A DNA stretch of 64,000 nt from Dirofilaria immitis (taxonomy: Eukaryota > Nematoda > Chromadorea > Rhabditida > Onchocercidae): assembly GCA_024305405.1 (NCBI GenBank), contig JAKNDB010000014.1:1-64000 (forward strand), written 5' to 3'. This document shows, piece after piece, positions 1 through 14,600 of the stretch. The translations under genes and the position numbers were made by a program. Position 1 is the first letter of the stretch; every line of letters starts with the position of its first letter. The notes beneath the pieces are model-generated. The model was given only the letters and a program-made list of their open reading frames with translations. It was not told the DNA's origin and searched no databases.

Positions 1-904
1 AAATAATGAGATATAAATTTCGAAATCTGCTGCTGAGACTGTATTTTTAGTAGATTGTATCTTTAGTAATCATGTCACTTATTCAGATTGATGGAAATAA
101 CTGCTTAGGCAAATGACATTTGTAAAGGTTCAGATCAAGCAACTTGGTATCGTTGCATTGGTTGTTTATGGAGTGTTTACCGAAGATTATTATTTTGGAA
201 ACAACGACACTGAAAGAATTTGATCCACTGCTGCATTACAAAACAGAGTTCTTTATTGATTGGTTATTATTCTTGTTCTGTATTCCTGTGTATGTCTGAA
301 AAATGCTGCCATCAAGTGTAATGTTGAATATGATATTGATAAGACAAGCCAGTGACCTTGGGTTATTTGTTCAGCGCACAGAAGTGACTCTGATGCTTCC
401 GCGTGAATGGTTTGGCTGTATATTCATTATCTATATAAAGAATCGTTGTAAAGTGAATGAATTGCAAATATACTAGATCAATTCGAAGCGTATACATGAT
501 CAGTAAACTTTCAAAAACGCTTAGAAAGTAGTAGCGAGCACGGCGAAGTTGATCATAACATAGTTTCTCACTTTACAGGTATGACTTTGGTGATTTTTAT
601 TAGTAAATTTAAAATTTTACTTTTGAAACTAAATTTTTTTCTATTTAGTTGTGTTTATGGGAAATACATGTGATGGTCGCTTTCATCTGAGTGAACATGT
701 TGTCTCATTATCCGTTGGATATGGTTGATCAATTAGCCGATAAAATCTTGTGTAATCAAATTAGCGAAATTGATGTATTCCTAATAATGTTTTCTTTTTC
801 TATATTGTTATATGTTTTTTGAAATGAGCGATTCATAATTTTACACTTTGTGAATTATCGTATTTTTAATCATTTTGCATTATTTTGGCATTGTTGTTTT
901 TCAG
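1..904. other. No gene recognised
   Basis: I see no confident exon here. The N-terminal part of the ARMT1-like protein that follows must lie upstream of base 905, either in this stretch or outside the window, but I could not find it. Confidence 0.4.
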
Positions 905-2415
905 AAATGAGTGAAGCAAATCGTTTAGATATAGTTCTTGATAATTGCGGTCTCGAACTTTTCCAGCATTTATATTGCCAGGTGATTATTGACGATTATG
1001 GCGTAAAAAGTTTATTTTCGCGGAAGGTTTGTACTTTCGTGAATAAATTTAAAGCTGTATGAAAATTGTGAATTCTGTAGGCATTTTTTCTGAATGTCAA
1101 TTTTTATTGCATTTTTTACTTCGTTTGTTAGAAAATCAAATACTGGATGAAATTATGAAGTTTATGAACTGACTTAATAAAGCTATTGTTGATTTAAATT
1201 GACTCTCTGTTTGCTATTTAAAAGCGACTCAAGTTCTCAGAGCTGAATTTCACTCCTAATTAGTATTTCCGGGCTTAATAAACCTTCATGACCATAATTA
1301 TAATTCGAAAGTCATCATTTTCGTCCATCTCTCTCTCTGTATCTTATGTATATATATTCTCTATCTATTTGTACGTATATATATTTTAGTTCACCAAACC
1401 AAGTGATTTTTTACAATTAATTCTAAATTTATATTTCCAGAGATTAATCAAATTTATTGCAGTGAAATTTTTGTTTGTAGAATATGCTTGGTTTTGTATC
1501 AGACGTTACCAGTGTAGAGATTTCAGTTGGACAATCGAAATGCTAATTGCTAGTTCGGACTATTCGCTGAAAAAATTTTGGTGTGAAATGCTCACAAAGA
1601 TTATGTGACGCGTACGCTTCTTTGAGTTGTTGGAAAATTGATTGAAATTTAGAGGCTGAATTTATCAATTTTACTTTAAACGAGTGATCTACACTTCTTC
1701 TATGTTTTCTAAATACAAGATCCAAAGCAATAACGTTTATTTTAATATTTGCTGCTCAGAATACATTTTGAGAGAAGAAATGTCTCAAAATTGTAATTTA
1801 AAAAATTTAAAGAACTGAAGCAGTCTGGCAATGAATTTCAGCTTGTAATCAACTTGAAGGGCTTTTGATCCAACTCATTTTCTCATTATTTTTATTATCG
1901 ATTTTTTAGGGTGACTTTATCTTTCAAACTCATTATTTCTGGACTCTTCCATACCATATTACTTAATGGCTGAAATAGGCTGCAGATCTTCATCATGAAT
2001 TATCACAGTCATCACTGACCATTTTAAAGGTGATTATAACTACAGAAAGATGGTCAGTGATTTAGAGTGGCCGCTGGATACTCCTTTCAAAAGTAATTCT
2101 ATTGTTTTGCTGTTCATTCTGCACTGCTAGAAAGACTAGCAGAAATTAGTGGAAGATGATATCGATAGAATAATAAATTTAAATGAAATTTTTTCTGGCT
2201 AGAGTTATTTCTATATGAAATCTAAATAGATATCTGTATCTGACGATTTTATAGGTTTACGATGTCTCCGTCTCCGGCAACTGATTTGAAAGTCAGTACT
2301 ATAAAAGCAGAAACATTGGCAGGATGAAAATAATGTGGATTCGACGATTTATAGAAGGAAATATTAGACAATAGTGATGCAATGGGAATATGCTGTTGTA
2401 CAATTTGCAAGATGA
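905..2415 (+). CDS. ARMT1: ARMT1-like (DUF89) metal-dependent phosphatase/methyltransferase family, partial and frame-broken
   Basis: DUF89/ARMT1 proteins are metal-dependent damage-control phosphatases; human ARMT1 is also reported as a carboxyl methyltransferase. Seen: exon 905-1026 encodes RLDIVLDNCGLELF, matching the family's nucleotide/metal-site motif VDIVLDNxGFEL. Exon from 1481 encodes GFVSDVT, then (after a frame change near 1527) FSWTIEML. Exon from 1910 encodes HYFWTLPY, then in other frames ADLHHELSQSS and KGDYNYRKMVSDLEWP. The last exon, near 2254-2415, carries TIKAETLAG and ends EYAVVQFAR-stop. Order and spacing fit the C-terminal half of the family. At least five frame breaks or stops occur in about 1.5 kb. 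Several are cured by one extra base in a T run (1527, 1967, 2026), but one near 1979 needs the opposite change, so this may be a decaying copy rather than only a sequencing problem. The N-terminal part is missing. Confidence 0.62.
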
Positions 2416-3582
2416 TTCCCTTTTATTATCGTTTCATAGTTCTTTATTCAATTCAGCTTTAACAAACTCCGATAAGAGGCTTTTGATTCTGGATTCTTTG
2501 TGCTATAGGATTAATGTAAATTAAGTTATAGTAATGGTTTAAAATTAAAGCAAAACAAAGAATTGTTGAAAAATATGCAAGTAAGAAGACTGACAATGAA
2601 AAGTACTGGGGAAAGAGGAATCTTGATTTCAAATAGCAGTGAACCAAATGACATTAAAAGAAAATAAAGTTTGGCATCAATTTTTGGTATATATTTTTGG
2701 TATATATTGCGCAATACTTAAAATTTCCATTTACGAAATTTTATATGGTTAAAGGCAGTGATAACTTACATTGTTTTAAATTTCAGTAAGTTGTGTTGTG
2801 GTTATCAAATAAAGAAATTTTAATTAAACACAAATCTATTTGATTCGTAATAACGCCATAACAGAAAAACCGGGATAGTGTAGTTGTGAAGAGTTCGCAA
2901 ACATTCTACTACATGACAAATTTGGTACGATAGACCACCTAGGAAAATCTTGAAATTTAAAAGCTGATGATAGAAATTGATCGTCATGATCTATCAAGAG
3001 AGTAACTGTATTAACCTATTGGCATGTTACGCAGAATTGCTTAGCTAATAAAATAAAAGCAATCTATTTAGTTCTTATTAGATCGCCTTAAGAATTATGA
3101 TTCCGGAACACTATTGAAAATTAAAGTACGTAGTTTTAAATTAAATAGGTGTCATAACCTCCTCACCATATATCATTTCACCGACCAACAGTCAACGTTT
3201 CTAGATGGATTTTCTCCTTTATGGCAAACCATGCAAAATTGACGCGATTTGCCAAATGAAAGGATCTATTTGTATTATTATGTATATATAACACGGTAGG
3301 CTGATAATGTTTGATTCACTGCATATTCGGACACTGGAAAGAAAGAGAAAGAATTTACGTTATTAAGCTTATTCAATTGTTCTATTTCAAGCATAGATTA
3401 TAGAACTGTCCCATAAATGTAATATATAAAAAAATTTACATATTATTGACAATATTGCCCTCTAAAAGAGCAATAAAGAGGCAGCCTTTGCATCAGATCC
3501 GCCTTTATTTATTATCTATTCATGTAGAGTGGCAGCCATAAGATTTACGATCAAATGGTGGACATTATTAGACTTTAGTCAG
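2416..3582. other. Intergenic, no gene recognised
   Basis: AT-rich sequence with a short tandem of TTTTTGGTATATA near 2685-2710. The upstream exon(s) and start codon of the following kinase should lie here but were not identified. Confidence 0.5.
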
Positions 3583-6197
3583 GTGAGAAAATTGATCAGT
3601 GGACGGTTGTTGAGAAATTGGGCGAAGGTGGTTTTGGATCAGTCTATAAGGTTTTTACGCCATTATTTCGATTCGATTATTTTTTCTTCTTCAAGCTATG
3701 TTCAAATGATATTATTTTATTTTTGTATTTATCACATTAGCAATTTTTTGTATAGGTATCAAAGGAAATGAGGTTTATGCGCTGAAAACAGAAAGCTTAA
3801 AGGAAAAAGTCAAGGTAAATTCGTCAGTTTTCGTACGATATTTTGGAGAAAGAGATTTTAAATCGCAACTTTTGAGCGCGTATATTTGCCTATACGAATA
3901 TAATTGAAGTCCATTGTTGAGCTTTCAGTATATCATCGTATTCAAGTTATATTTCTAAGTGGAATTCGCAGTTCATTTCTTGTTCATTTTTGCAGGGTTA
4001 TGTCTTTCACCATGATTCTCATTATTTCTGATCACAGATAATACTTTGACCTTTCTTTTCTTAAGTAGTGTAAATAATTATAGCTGTTGAAAATGGAAGT
4101 TTATGTGCTTAAATTAGCAAATGAACGAAAAAGTAAGCATTTCTGTACCTGCAGAGATACAGGCATTTATAAAAATGCTTCTATTTAGTGATGACACTTT
4201 TCGGATTTTCCTTGCAAGTATGTCTTAGAAAAGACAATTTTTCAGTAATGAACTGCACTGATTAAACTTGATAATAATCTCTCATTGGCTGTCATTTAGA
4301 CTTTGTCACGTCATATCTGGACTACTGATGATCATGCTGGTTTATGATTCTAAGTTCGATCAATAAAATACTGGCAAAAACTTATATTAGTTAGTTGTGA
4401 CAAACAGAATATTTAATTTAATCATATTATGATCACTTATTTAAATAAGATGTCATTAAGGAACAATCGTAAAAAGAATTAAAGTATTTTGAAGTGATAG
4501 ATATTCTTCAGAAGAAAAGAATCCTTCATATTCTTGGCTCACCAAATAATCTCGTATGTATTCGATATCTGAGACATTCCTATTTGGAGGATATGAGAAA
4601 AAAGTTACCGGGACAGAAATTTTCGATGGTTTGTGCGCTATCTGTTGGAATTCAATGTCTGGAAGCAATCGAAGAACTTCATACTATTGGATTTTTACAT
4701 CGGTTTTCTCTTCCGCATTTTCGAAAAAGCTTAAAATTGTCGAAATAATTTAAATTCAAAATTTGAAATTAGTTTTATTGAATGGCAAATTTAGGATTCG
4801 TTTCCATAGTATTATTTCTTTTGCAGACAATTCGATTTTTTCTTTCAAATAACCAAATATTTTATCCCCAAATTGCTAAAACTGGAAGAGGTTCCTGGTC
4901 TTTACAATTATCATTATCACATAAAAACTCAGTTTTCCTCAGGATCTGATTTAGATATCTTGACAAAACAAATGATGTTGAATTCGATGATGCAATTGAT
5001 ATTTCAGTGACATCAAACCAAGTAATTATGCAACAGGACGTGGAAAACTCAGTGAATTGCGACGAATTTACATATTAGACTTTGGGATGTGCAGAAGCTA
5101 TCTAGATGAACATGGACGATTCCGACCTCCAAGAAAAGTTTGTAGAATAGCTTTGAAATTTGGAATTGTATACTTTTTTTTTTTTTAATTCAGACTTTGA
5201 TCCATACATTGAGAATTACTGTAAATTATTCGATCGGCTACTAAGAATTTAAATTGAATTATATAGACAGCTGGATTCCGAGGTACGGTTCGATACGCAT
5301 CATTATCGTCTCACATACGCCGTGAAACATGTCGCAAAGATGACATCGAATCATGGCTTTATCAACAAATCGAGGTTACACGTGGTGCACTTCCGTGGTG
5401 TTCATTGGACGATAAGAAAGATGACGTAGCAATGTTTAAAGTATATGCTCTCATCGAACATTTGTGAAATCTAGAATGTAAGCTAAAATAGGGATGAAAC
5501 TTCGATCGTCTTCGCTGCGCCAATATGTTCAAACTAGTTGCTGGCGTCTGAAACAGATACCAATTTTTTGAAATACTAGAAATTAAAGTTCTTTGAAAAT
5601 TGATTTTTCTAATGTTGATAAGATAGAAAGTGTAAACAGACTAACATGAAGAGTATTATAATTTTATTTTTATTCTTCGGTCATTCAGTATCTTTTGCGG
5701 TGGAGACATTACTAAAATACTTATCCAGTCACATCGCATGAGATCACCTGGTTAGCTTCTCCTTTCTTATCAAATCATAGGTTTTGCTAAATACCAGGAA
5801 CGATGTCGGTTTGAAACGGGTCTTCAGGAGCTTATGGGTGGTTGTCCGCAAGAATATATTGAAATTTTGCGTTACATTGACAGCTTACGATTTTACGATA
5901 ATCCAAATTATAAAAAATCTACAAGGTTGGTCTATTTACGAGAAATTGAGCCGGATCAAGAAAGTTAATTTTGAATCTCTTTTAAATAAAAATTATGTAA
6001 AAATGCTTTCCTAGCAACATACATAATGCTTTCTGGAAGACATTGAATTATTAGGATTATGTTCATCTAATTTCAGGGTAAATTTAAAGAGAAATGAGTA
6101 TGTCGCAGGAAATTTTTATCAGCCTAATTTTATTGAAAATTTTTTAGCTAATGAGGAAAGCAATGTCGGTGCTGTAGGTACAAGAATTTCCTTATGA
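3583..6197 (+). CDS. Protein kinase of the CK1/TTBK (tau-tubulin kinase-like) family
   Basis: Serine/threonine kinase of the CK1 group, TTBK branch, a family greatly expanded in nematodes. Seen in order: glycine loop LGEGGFGSVYK (3583-3650); YALKTE with the ATP-binding lysine (from about 3757); helix C and hinge region (about 4486-4702) with EDMRKKLPGQKFSMVCAL and EELHTIGFLHR; RDIKPSNYATG and LDFGMCRSY (about 5008-5138), the catalytic and DFG loops; AGFRGTVRYAS (from 5268), the CK1/TTBK activation-segment motif; and a C-lobe exon from 5779 with ELMGGCPQEYIEILRYIDSL. All catalytic residues are present, so it looks active. The exons at 5779 and near 5932 each need one more T or A to stay in frame (VFAKYQERC; NYKKIYK). 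The start is not found, and the last exon (about 6078-6197) is tentative. Substrates cannot be told from sequence; nematode members are often sperm-enriched. Confidence 0.82.
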
Positions 6198-9100
6198 CTG
6201 GGAACAATCACTTACTTAGTCATCTAGATCTAGCAAACCTGAATGTTGCTGAAAAAATTTTCATTAGAAAATGACTAATGTCATTAAAATGTTTTCCACA
6301 TGAATTTTGTTCATACATTAGAACAAAAATTCGTTGTTCATAAATGGCAATATATCCTTATTATTATATTGTAATAAAGTGATTGGAATTAATAATAACA
6401 ATAATTTTATTATATGTGCAGAAGGTAATCGGCTCATTGTTTATTTATCGATTTTCACGAAGTGTTGAGATATTCATTTCCAAAAATTATATGTAATTTT
6501 ACGAATTTATTTGTTTATGATGGAGAAATTTTATCAATTATGGAAATTATAATAATAAAAATTATTTTTTCTTGTCAGTGAGTATCTATCGTTGAAGCAT
6601 TTAAAGAGATGGAATGTCAAAATTGTCATCTCTTAGGAACCAATTTATTTTTTTCAGAAATTCTGTAATGAAAAATTAATTTATTGATTACATTCTACTG
6701 TAATTTCTTTTGATTCAGAAAGTTTTTTCCTAGATTTGAAAATATACATGGGTAGGTGGTCTATATAATATATGAATATTTACTTAAGAATGGGATTTGA
6801 GATGGGCACACAGAATTGAAATGTTTACTGCGTATTGCTACTTTAATCTAGAATTTTCCACTTATGCAAATCTACTAACTGATTCACCATTACATTTACA
6901 TCACACAGCAAACAAGCACCATTGGGTATTTAGAATGAATCTACCGTTACTGTGTTAATTTTAAAATTAATTTTGAATTTTAATGTTATCAAAGATGTGA
7001 CGAAAGGAAACGGGTATAGGGGTCTTCGAATGCATTCTATACTGCACTTATTGTGCTTCCGGTTTGTCCTTATTTTTAGCTCTGTGAAGGAAAATTTTTA
7101 CATTTGTTAGAAAGAGTGAAGGATGAGAGAAAAGAACAGAACAAATAGATAGAAATTTCACTTGCTGGCTTCTCTCTTAAAATCTGAAATTTTTAAATGC
7201 TGAAGGCGAATCATCAAACTTTTTCTCATGTCACCTCTCAAATGCAGAATTAAAAGATCTACGAAAATAAATTTTTTTGTTAAATCGAACGGTCAACGAA
7301 GAAGATGAGAATATTCAACTTTTTGTTGGTTGATAGGATTCATTGTGTTTGGACTAAGAGATCAAGAGTGCATAGGGTAAATTGTTGTAAAGTGGATTTT
7401 CGAGACTAAATCGGTAACGGAGAAGAAGGTGGAGTTCGAATTTTGCGATATGGCATAGCTCGATCTCTTCCAGTTATTTCGTCATTGAAATGAGGAAGCA
7501 ATGGTTTTCTGGCTTCCCATTGTACTAAATATATACGAAAATTTGAAAGCATTCTCGCTTATTATGTTTACTTTTTTGTTTTCCAAAATTTGCTTTTTCC
7601 TTATCCTTACACATTTTTAAATTTTATTGACTATGCTTTTCCAACCGACATCGATATTTTTATTATTTCTGCAACTGCAAATAAAATTTGCATTTTTATT
7701 AACAATTTCATCTCGTTAGCCTGAAATCTATCGCGTCTTAGTTTTAAGCGAAACTACAAATTGTTTTACACTGCTATCAACTCTAAATTTAATTTTCTTA
7801 GTTTTTGCATTTTTATTCCTTCCTGATTGGTGTGGAGCTAAAGCTTTAATTCTCACTTCTATTATGCTGATTGAAAAATTGAATTGATCAGATTTCTTCT
7901 TCAGCAAGCTTTTTGAAATTCTCTAAATTCAATTTGCAAACACACGTATTATAATGTAATTTGCAGATACATGCATTACATCTATTTCAATTTTTACTAC
8001 TTTCGTTGATATCGCTTTATGTTTATCCTACCGTTTCAATTCTTTTAAAAGCATGAGACTGTTTAGTTTTCAAAGGTCTATTGCAAGCAATATATTTTTT
8101 CTTTCTCTTTTTTAAATGCAATAATTACGCTTACTGTTGATGAATGAGAACTTAACTTTCTGACTAATTTTCTAAGTAGTTCATTGTTTATTATAACAAA
8201 TTTGCTAGAAATTTGCATCATAAAACCAATATGAAGATTAAGCTACCATAATTTTGTTTAATTTGTAATTCAGTTAGCAATTAATCAACAAATAACATAT
8301 TGAATTTTTATAATTCGCTTTACGATAATAATTCCAAACATAATTTACATATTATCAAACAAATAGAAATTCAGTAATTAAAAAAATTGTTCAGTTCAAT
8401 TTCATTGATTCATTGATTTAATTTTGTTTAATGCTAATGCTTCTAATAATTAATCTTCAGATAACAAATATTTCTTCCAGCCATTTTCTCCAATGATTTG
8501 CTTACTCCGAGGCGGCAATTCATTTATAGGAATAAATCTCTATGCAAAAATGGAAGAAAACGATTGTTCATGTTTTGTACTTTTTCATATCTTTTAGAAT
8601 GTTCAAAAATACCATCTGGTAGATCTCAAAGAAAACATTCGATGGAAAACAAGCAGGAAAGCGCTCCAATTTTTCATTCCTTCAGCGATTTCCATCTTCA
8701 TATTTAATATTGTTAAAAACTATATATTTCAAGCCTTCACGCGCGAGCGTATGCTCATCAATATATAAACACTGCAAACCGATTTGAAATTCTGACTTCT
8801 TGTTGGTTGGAAAAGCATTATTGTCACATCCAAACTCATTTTGTTTTGTTGAAATAATTGATGTTCATTGCTTGATAACTAAGTGTTTATCTCAAATTTC
8901 TAGCATTAAAGTTTACTTGTATAATTAATTATCGCGATTTCTTTTGATAGATATACCAGGATCAAGAATGAATTACTGATTGATTTTGATTTTCAGATCT
9001 TCGAAAATTGCATGATCATTTTCAATATTTTAATTATTGTATTAGGAGAAGCTAGGATGATCAGATTGTTTGTTAGCATTATTGTGCTGAGATTATCAAG

Positions 9101-11660
9101 TAAGCTACTCTAGTCAACCAAGCCATCTGCTTTATTATTGCCGTTAATAACAAAATAATTTTAAACAAAAAAGATGTGCAAGGAAAGAGAAAAGGATGAG
9201 ATGGATAAAGAGATCCGAGTTCTTTTTCGGCATTATTTTGAGTGCTGATCTCTAATATTTGTAATTTTTCAAATAAAATCTACATATTGTACATCTACTT
9301 AATCATCTACATGCTTATTACAATCGAATGAAGAAATCGGTAAACTGATGAAAATTGTTTCTAATTTCATATTACGATTATTTCTAGTGATCAGTCTTAT
9401 GAATATGATAAATCGAATAGATAAGGAATAGAATGGTAGGACTGAAGTAATCAATAGGAAGATGAGAGCGTAGAGTTGAAGTGGCTAATGGCAATAAATG
9501 TTGGCAAATGCCGAAGCTTATAGGATGAGGAAATATTATTCATATCTTGTAGTCTGGAAGATATCACTATCACCTTGTGTCAATAAATGATAAGTTGATC
9601 ACCGTTCTGTAAGATTGATTTGAACCAAAATTAATGTTAAGTTATTAGTATTTAGAAATTAATGCGAAGTTATTAATATTAGTTTTTGACTGTTCAATAA
9701 TATTGTTTTTATCTTAGCTAATTCGTGCAATTTTTGTAATGTAAATACTAAGAAGATCAATTTTACTTGCAGTTCCATTGAACCTTAAATGGTAATTCCT
9801 GTTGTTCTGTACAATTTAAAAAAATTGATAATTGTCATCAAAGATGAAATAGCTGGCATTTCTCTTTTAATTTAGGCTTTCTTTGCAAAATTAAAACATG
9901 AAGCCAATTTTTACTCATGTTTTTAACAATAAGAATATGTAAATACTTTTAGCCTATGACTTCTGTGATCGTAAGTAGTTAAAAAAACGTTTTCTTTAGC
10001 AGAAAAAGTTAAATAAATGAATATTTTATTCTTATGTATAGATGTTCTATAATGTATTACACATAAGATCATGAGATCTATTTTCTGAAATTAATCTCTT
10101 TAATTTAATGTATTAAATGAATTTAAAGAGATCACTCTAATTATTATATACTATTTCAGTTTATCGTCAATATGATGATAAATTTGCTTTAAGAATAGAG
10201 AAAAGATGATCAGTGAAATAAAAAGTTTGCTCATTTTGTCAAATAATAATGTATCAAAATAAAAATCTTGATAACTATTAATATATAATCGAATAAAGCA
10301 TATTTTTTCATCTTTTCTTGGCACTATTTTAATTTATAGCAACAAATGGAAAGTGTCGATTGAATAAACCGTTTTGAATTATCCATCCCAAAGAAAATTA
10401 GAAATATGACTCTGATTGGCATATAATTGAAATGCAATACTCGAAACAAAAGTTATATGAAATAATTTTATTTAATAAGCATTTGTGTTGAATAATTTCA
10501 ACTATATGTTTAAACTTTAGCAAGTACATTTGTAAGACACTCATGCCTTCAATCATTTTGTAGAAAACAAAGTATTCGATATGATTCTTATCCTATCGAC
10601 TTAAGTGCTTCTTCTACCTCTATCTTCAACTCTCATATTGTTCTCTTTAAACTTACTTCACATCTGTTTCTGATTCAGGTATCGATTTTAGTCAGATAGA
10701 CAAACACTATCCCAAACATCCATTCATACTCCGTTGCTTATCCACCAAAATATGTTACCACCGAATGGTACAGCTGACGAACTCTTCACAAATAGCGATG
10801 AAAAATTGTATTCCTTAGGAAGCTTTGAATTTATAGAAATCACTTAGCCAAAATTTCTATTGGAAAACATAAGAAATAATAATCTACTATTTGAAATGCG
10901 ATGAACATTTGCAATTTCCTGCATTTGAATCTTCTTTTTTACTTCATAATTGGAGAAATATTTATTCGTCAACCAGATGATGCATTATTTTTATCGCAAA
11001 TATGAAAGAGCTATGAATTAATGATTATTTATTGTTATTAGACAAAGTTTTTATGAAGTCTTCATGACATTTGCAGTAGAATTAATTTCTAACATCCGAA
11101 AAATATGAGAATTAGAGAACAATTTTTTTATAATTATCAGTTATAATAGTTGAAACAAATAGAATTTAGAGAATGTATGGAAACTTCGATTACTAAACTT
11201 TGCAAACTTTATTGAGATATTTATAGTATTATTTACATCTTACATCGATAGTCTATTTGATTCTATTGGATTTAATTTATTTCGATGTATCTGCTTTATT
11301 TCTGATTTTAATACATATATAGTAGTCATGAAGATTTATCGTATCTAGAAAAATTTGGAATTTGAAAGCAGTTATTGAAAAGATTTGTTATTATTTTCAA
11401 ATAGATGTTTTTGTAGCATTAACAATTTCTCTATCATATTAACATCTAAAAAATTGTTTTGAAGTTATTAAGGCTAATGAATTTATACTTACATATGATT
11501 TTTATCTCAACTTGCTCAATGGTATGTTATGCTTGCTTCCTGATTTTTACTTCCTCTTTAATATCCTTTAGCTAGAACTTATGATAGAAATTTTCGTAAG
11601 ATGTTCTAACAATTTCGAGTGATTTCATATCCTTCAAAAACTAGAATTTATAGTGTAAAT
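6198..11660. other. Long intergenic stretch, no gene recognised
   Basis: About 5.5 kb of AT-rich DNA. I found no exon with recognisable protein similarity on either strand and no structured RNA. It may contain 5' non-coding exons or the promoter of the tropomodulin gene that follows. Confidence 0.5.
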
Positions 11661-14600
11661 ATGACTATGGCTCAACGAAATGAGATGATGACAGATGCGG
11701 ATTTATTGGATGCGATTCAAGCCCTTGGAGAACAAGAACCGCATGATGAAGTGAAAGAGTTACTAAGTAAATTACTTATTTTTGAAGATTTGAAGAAAAT
11801 TTCATTTAAATTAATTTATCACCCGAAGTTAAATGTTAACTTTTCTAAACTATAAATACTGATGAAATAACTCTGTTCGCTTCAATCAATATGTAACGAT
11901 AAACTTTCCAGTAAGTAAAGAATATAATTTCTGGCACGAGTAGGTTAGGTAACTTTCTCATAAATTTCTTCAGTTGATTTTTTTAAATATTAAGTTGATG
12001 AAGATGGGAAATCGGAATTGTTCAAAATTGGTTTATTTCATAACTTCGAAAATAAATCTTGGCGGTATTTCCGAAATTGCTTCATCAGTGAAAAATATTT
12101 CTATTCCAAAACAATTTTAATTTTTGTAGCAATTATGGAACACAAAAAACTGCTAAAAACAACACATTATTTATCGGAAATGACTCATTTCTTTACAGCG
12201 ATGATGAGCGATAACCGTATAATAACCTGGGAAGAAGCGGAACAAATTATGGCCTGCAATACTTATAATCGTCCCATCAAATCCTCATTACCCCAACAAA
12301 CCAGACCTATGGAGCCAGATAACGACACCGATGTAGACTGGTCAATACAGCAGTTACAAATGGATAATCCTAAATTAAAACAAGTTAATTTAAACAATAT
12401 GAAAGTAAGTTTTTAGTGTTAAATTTATCTAAAATTTTCTACATTCTGTTTCTACAGTTTTATAGTTTAAAAAATTTGTGTAGGATGATTGAACTACCAT
12501 TTGGAGAAAATTTGATCAAAATCTGCAATTTATCTTAAAATTTGAATGTTATGTTTGAAGCATTTTTTTACCATTAACATCAAATCTTAAAAGCAAATAA
12601 AATTTTTAATGCCAACGTTTACTTCATAAATTCTTAAAATTTAATTCCATTACAGCGTACGCCGATTCCACAAGTGAAACGACTTTTATCTGCAATAAAA
12701 ATAATACACATCTGGAAAAAATTGCACTCGCTAACATGGGTTTATATGATAATGATTGTGAGGCATGTTTAAATTTTCTACAATATTTGGATGTAAAATT
12801 TTGTTTTCGAAATTCTGTCACTAAAATTTCTGTTTAATTAAGTTTGATAGAATAGAATAAATCTTAACTTGGCATTTTTTTAAATCTTTGATCCTCGTAA
12901 AATATCAAAAAGGAGTAATTATTTTAAGGGTCTTTCTTCTTTTGTTATCGTTGCTTGGTAAACAGAAATTAGCTAAACGATGCTTTGGAAAGTTTAGAAA
13001 TTAAAAGCATTAATAATTTCATCAATAATACTTGCTGCAAAATATGAAATTTGATGGGTATTTCTATTAAATTATGAGTGAATATTTTACATTTATTAGT
13101 AAGTTTTGACTGATTTAGAATGATGATATTTGAACTAATTTTCTTCCCGAAGTTGAACTCTCGGTCAGAAATGTTTGAATGAGTAACGATGATTAAAGAT
13201 AAATTTCGTATCGATTAAATTTAGCTTGAAAATATATGTTGCAGCCTATATTTGATGTAATTGCAAGCAACACAACATTGAAATCAATCAATTTGGAAAC
13301 GAATTATCTCAGCGGTGATTTCTTTGCACGTTTGTTTAAAGCAGCTTTAGTAAATCAGACACTTGAAGAAGTTAAAGCTGTCAATCAGGTTCAGTTTTCA
13401 TCCATTTAAATACACTACTTTTTCATTCATTAAAAATTCTGAACTAAAAAATATTCAATGCATTTGAATCTCGAATCTCGAATCTTTTCCTGTGAGAGAT
13501 GCGATGATAATTATTTAACATTTTGAAATTCTCCTGGAAGAACAAAATAATAATGCTATTTTAATCAGAGTTTTGGTTAATAAATAGGAACAAAAAAATT
13601 GATTTAATCTAAAATGATTTAATAGTTTTGAAATAGATAAATATTTTGAAAGTACTATTACGAAAGGTACTATTATGAAAATTCATTTATTGATTTAGAA
13701 AGTATTAAAAAATATTCAATCATTCAAATGTGCACAATAAGCAATCGAATTCATTGTTAAGCACTTTCTGAATTCCTTGTCATTTTCTTGTATTGTATCT
13801 ACCTATATTGTATACTTTTACTAATCTATTTCCATATTCTTGACGTCTTTTATAGATATTTCATTTTTCGTTTCTTTAATTCATCTATTCTTTTAATGTC
13901 ATCTAAATAATGAATTAACCTTTCCAGTATTTTATGCATGAAATATAATTTTTAAAATATTATTATATCATAAATCTATAATTTGTCACTATTCCATTAT
14001 ATTTTATTGCTAAATAATTAAAGGTACAAATGTGAATTATGATTATATCTGAATTTGAATGTTTAAATTTTGCAAATGTTTAAAGAATTTTCATTTAAAA
14101 AAGTGTATATTTTCAGGGTGTTACATTTGCTACTGCCGCTGAAAAGGAAATTATCGATGCCGTATTTGAAAATAGAGGCTTAACGAAAGTATCGATAAAT
14201 CTTCGATTACCAGAAGGTCGGCATAAGATCGAGAATGCCATGATTAGAAATCAGGAAATCAGTAATCTTTTAATAAAAAAATTTTGAGCATAAAATATAT
14301 TCCGATAACATGGAAAAATTGCAAGGTTATAAAAATTGAAATTCTCACTATATGTAATAAAAATTGTTGACACGAACTTTTTTAAAAATTTCAAAACCAC
14401 TCCTTGTTTTCCTTCCACTTTTTCCTATTGATCTGTTTAGATTAATGTTTTATGATCCAAAAATAAATTGAATCTATCAATTATATATAAAATTTTTCTC
14501 GAGGAATTAGTGCTTTAGCTGACTATTTCTTTTTAATATATATATATATATATCTAATTCTCCAAATGATATTTAAGCATTAGATACTGTATCAACTTTT

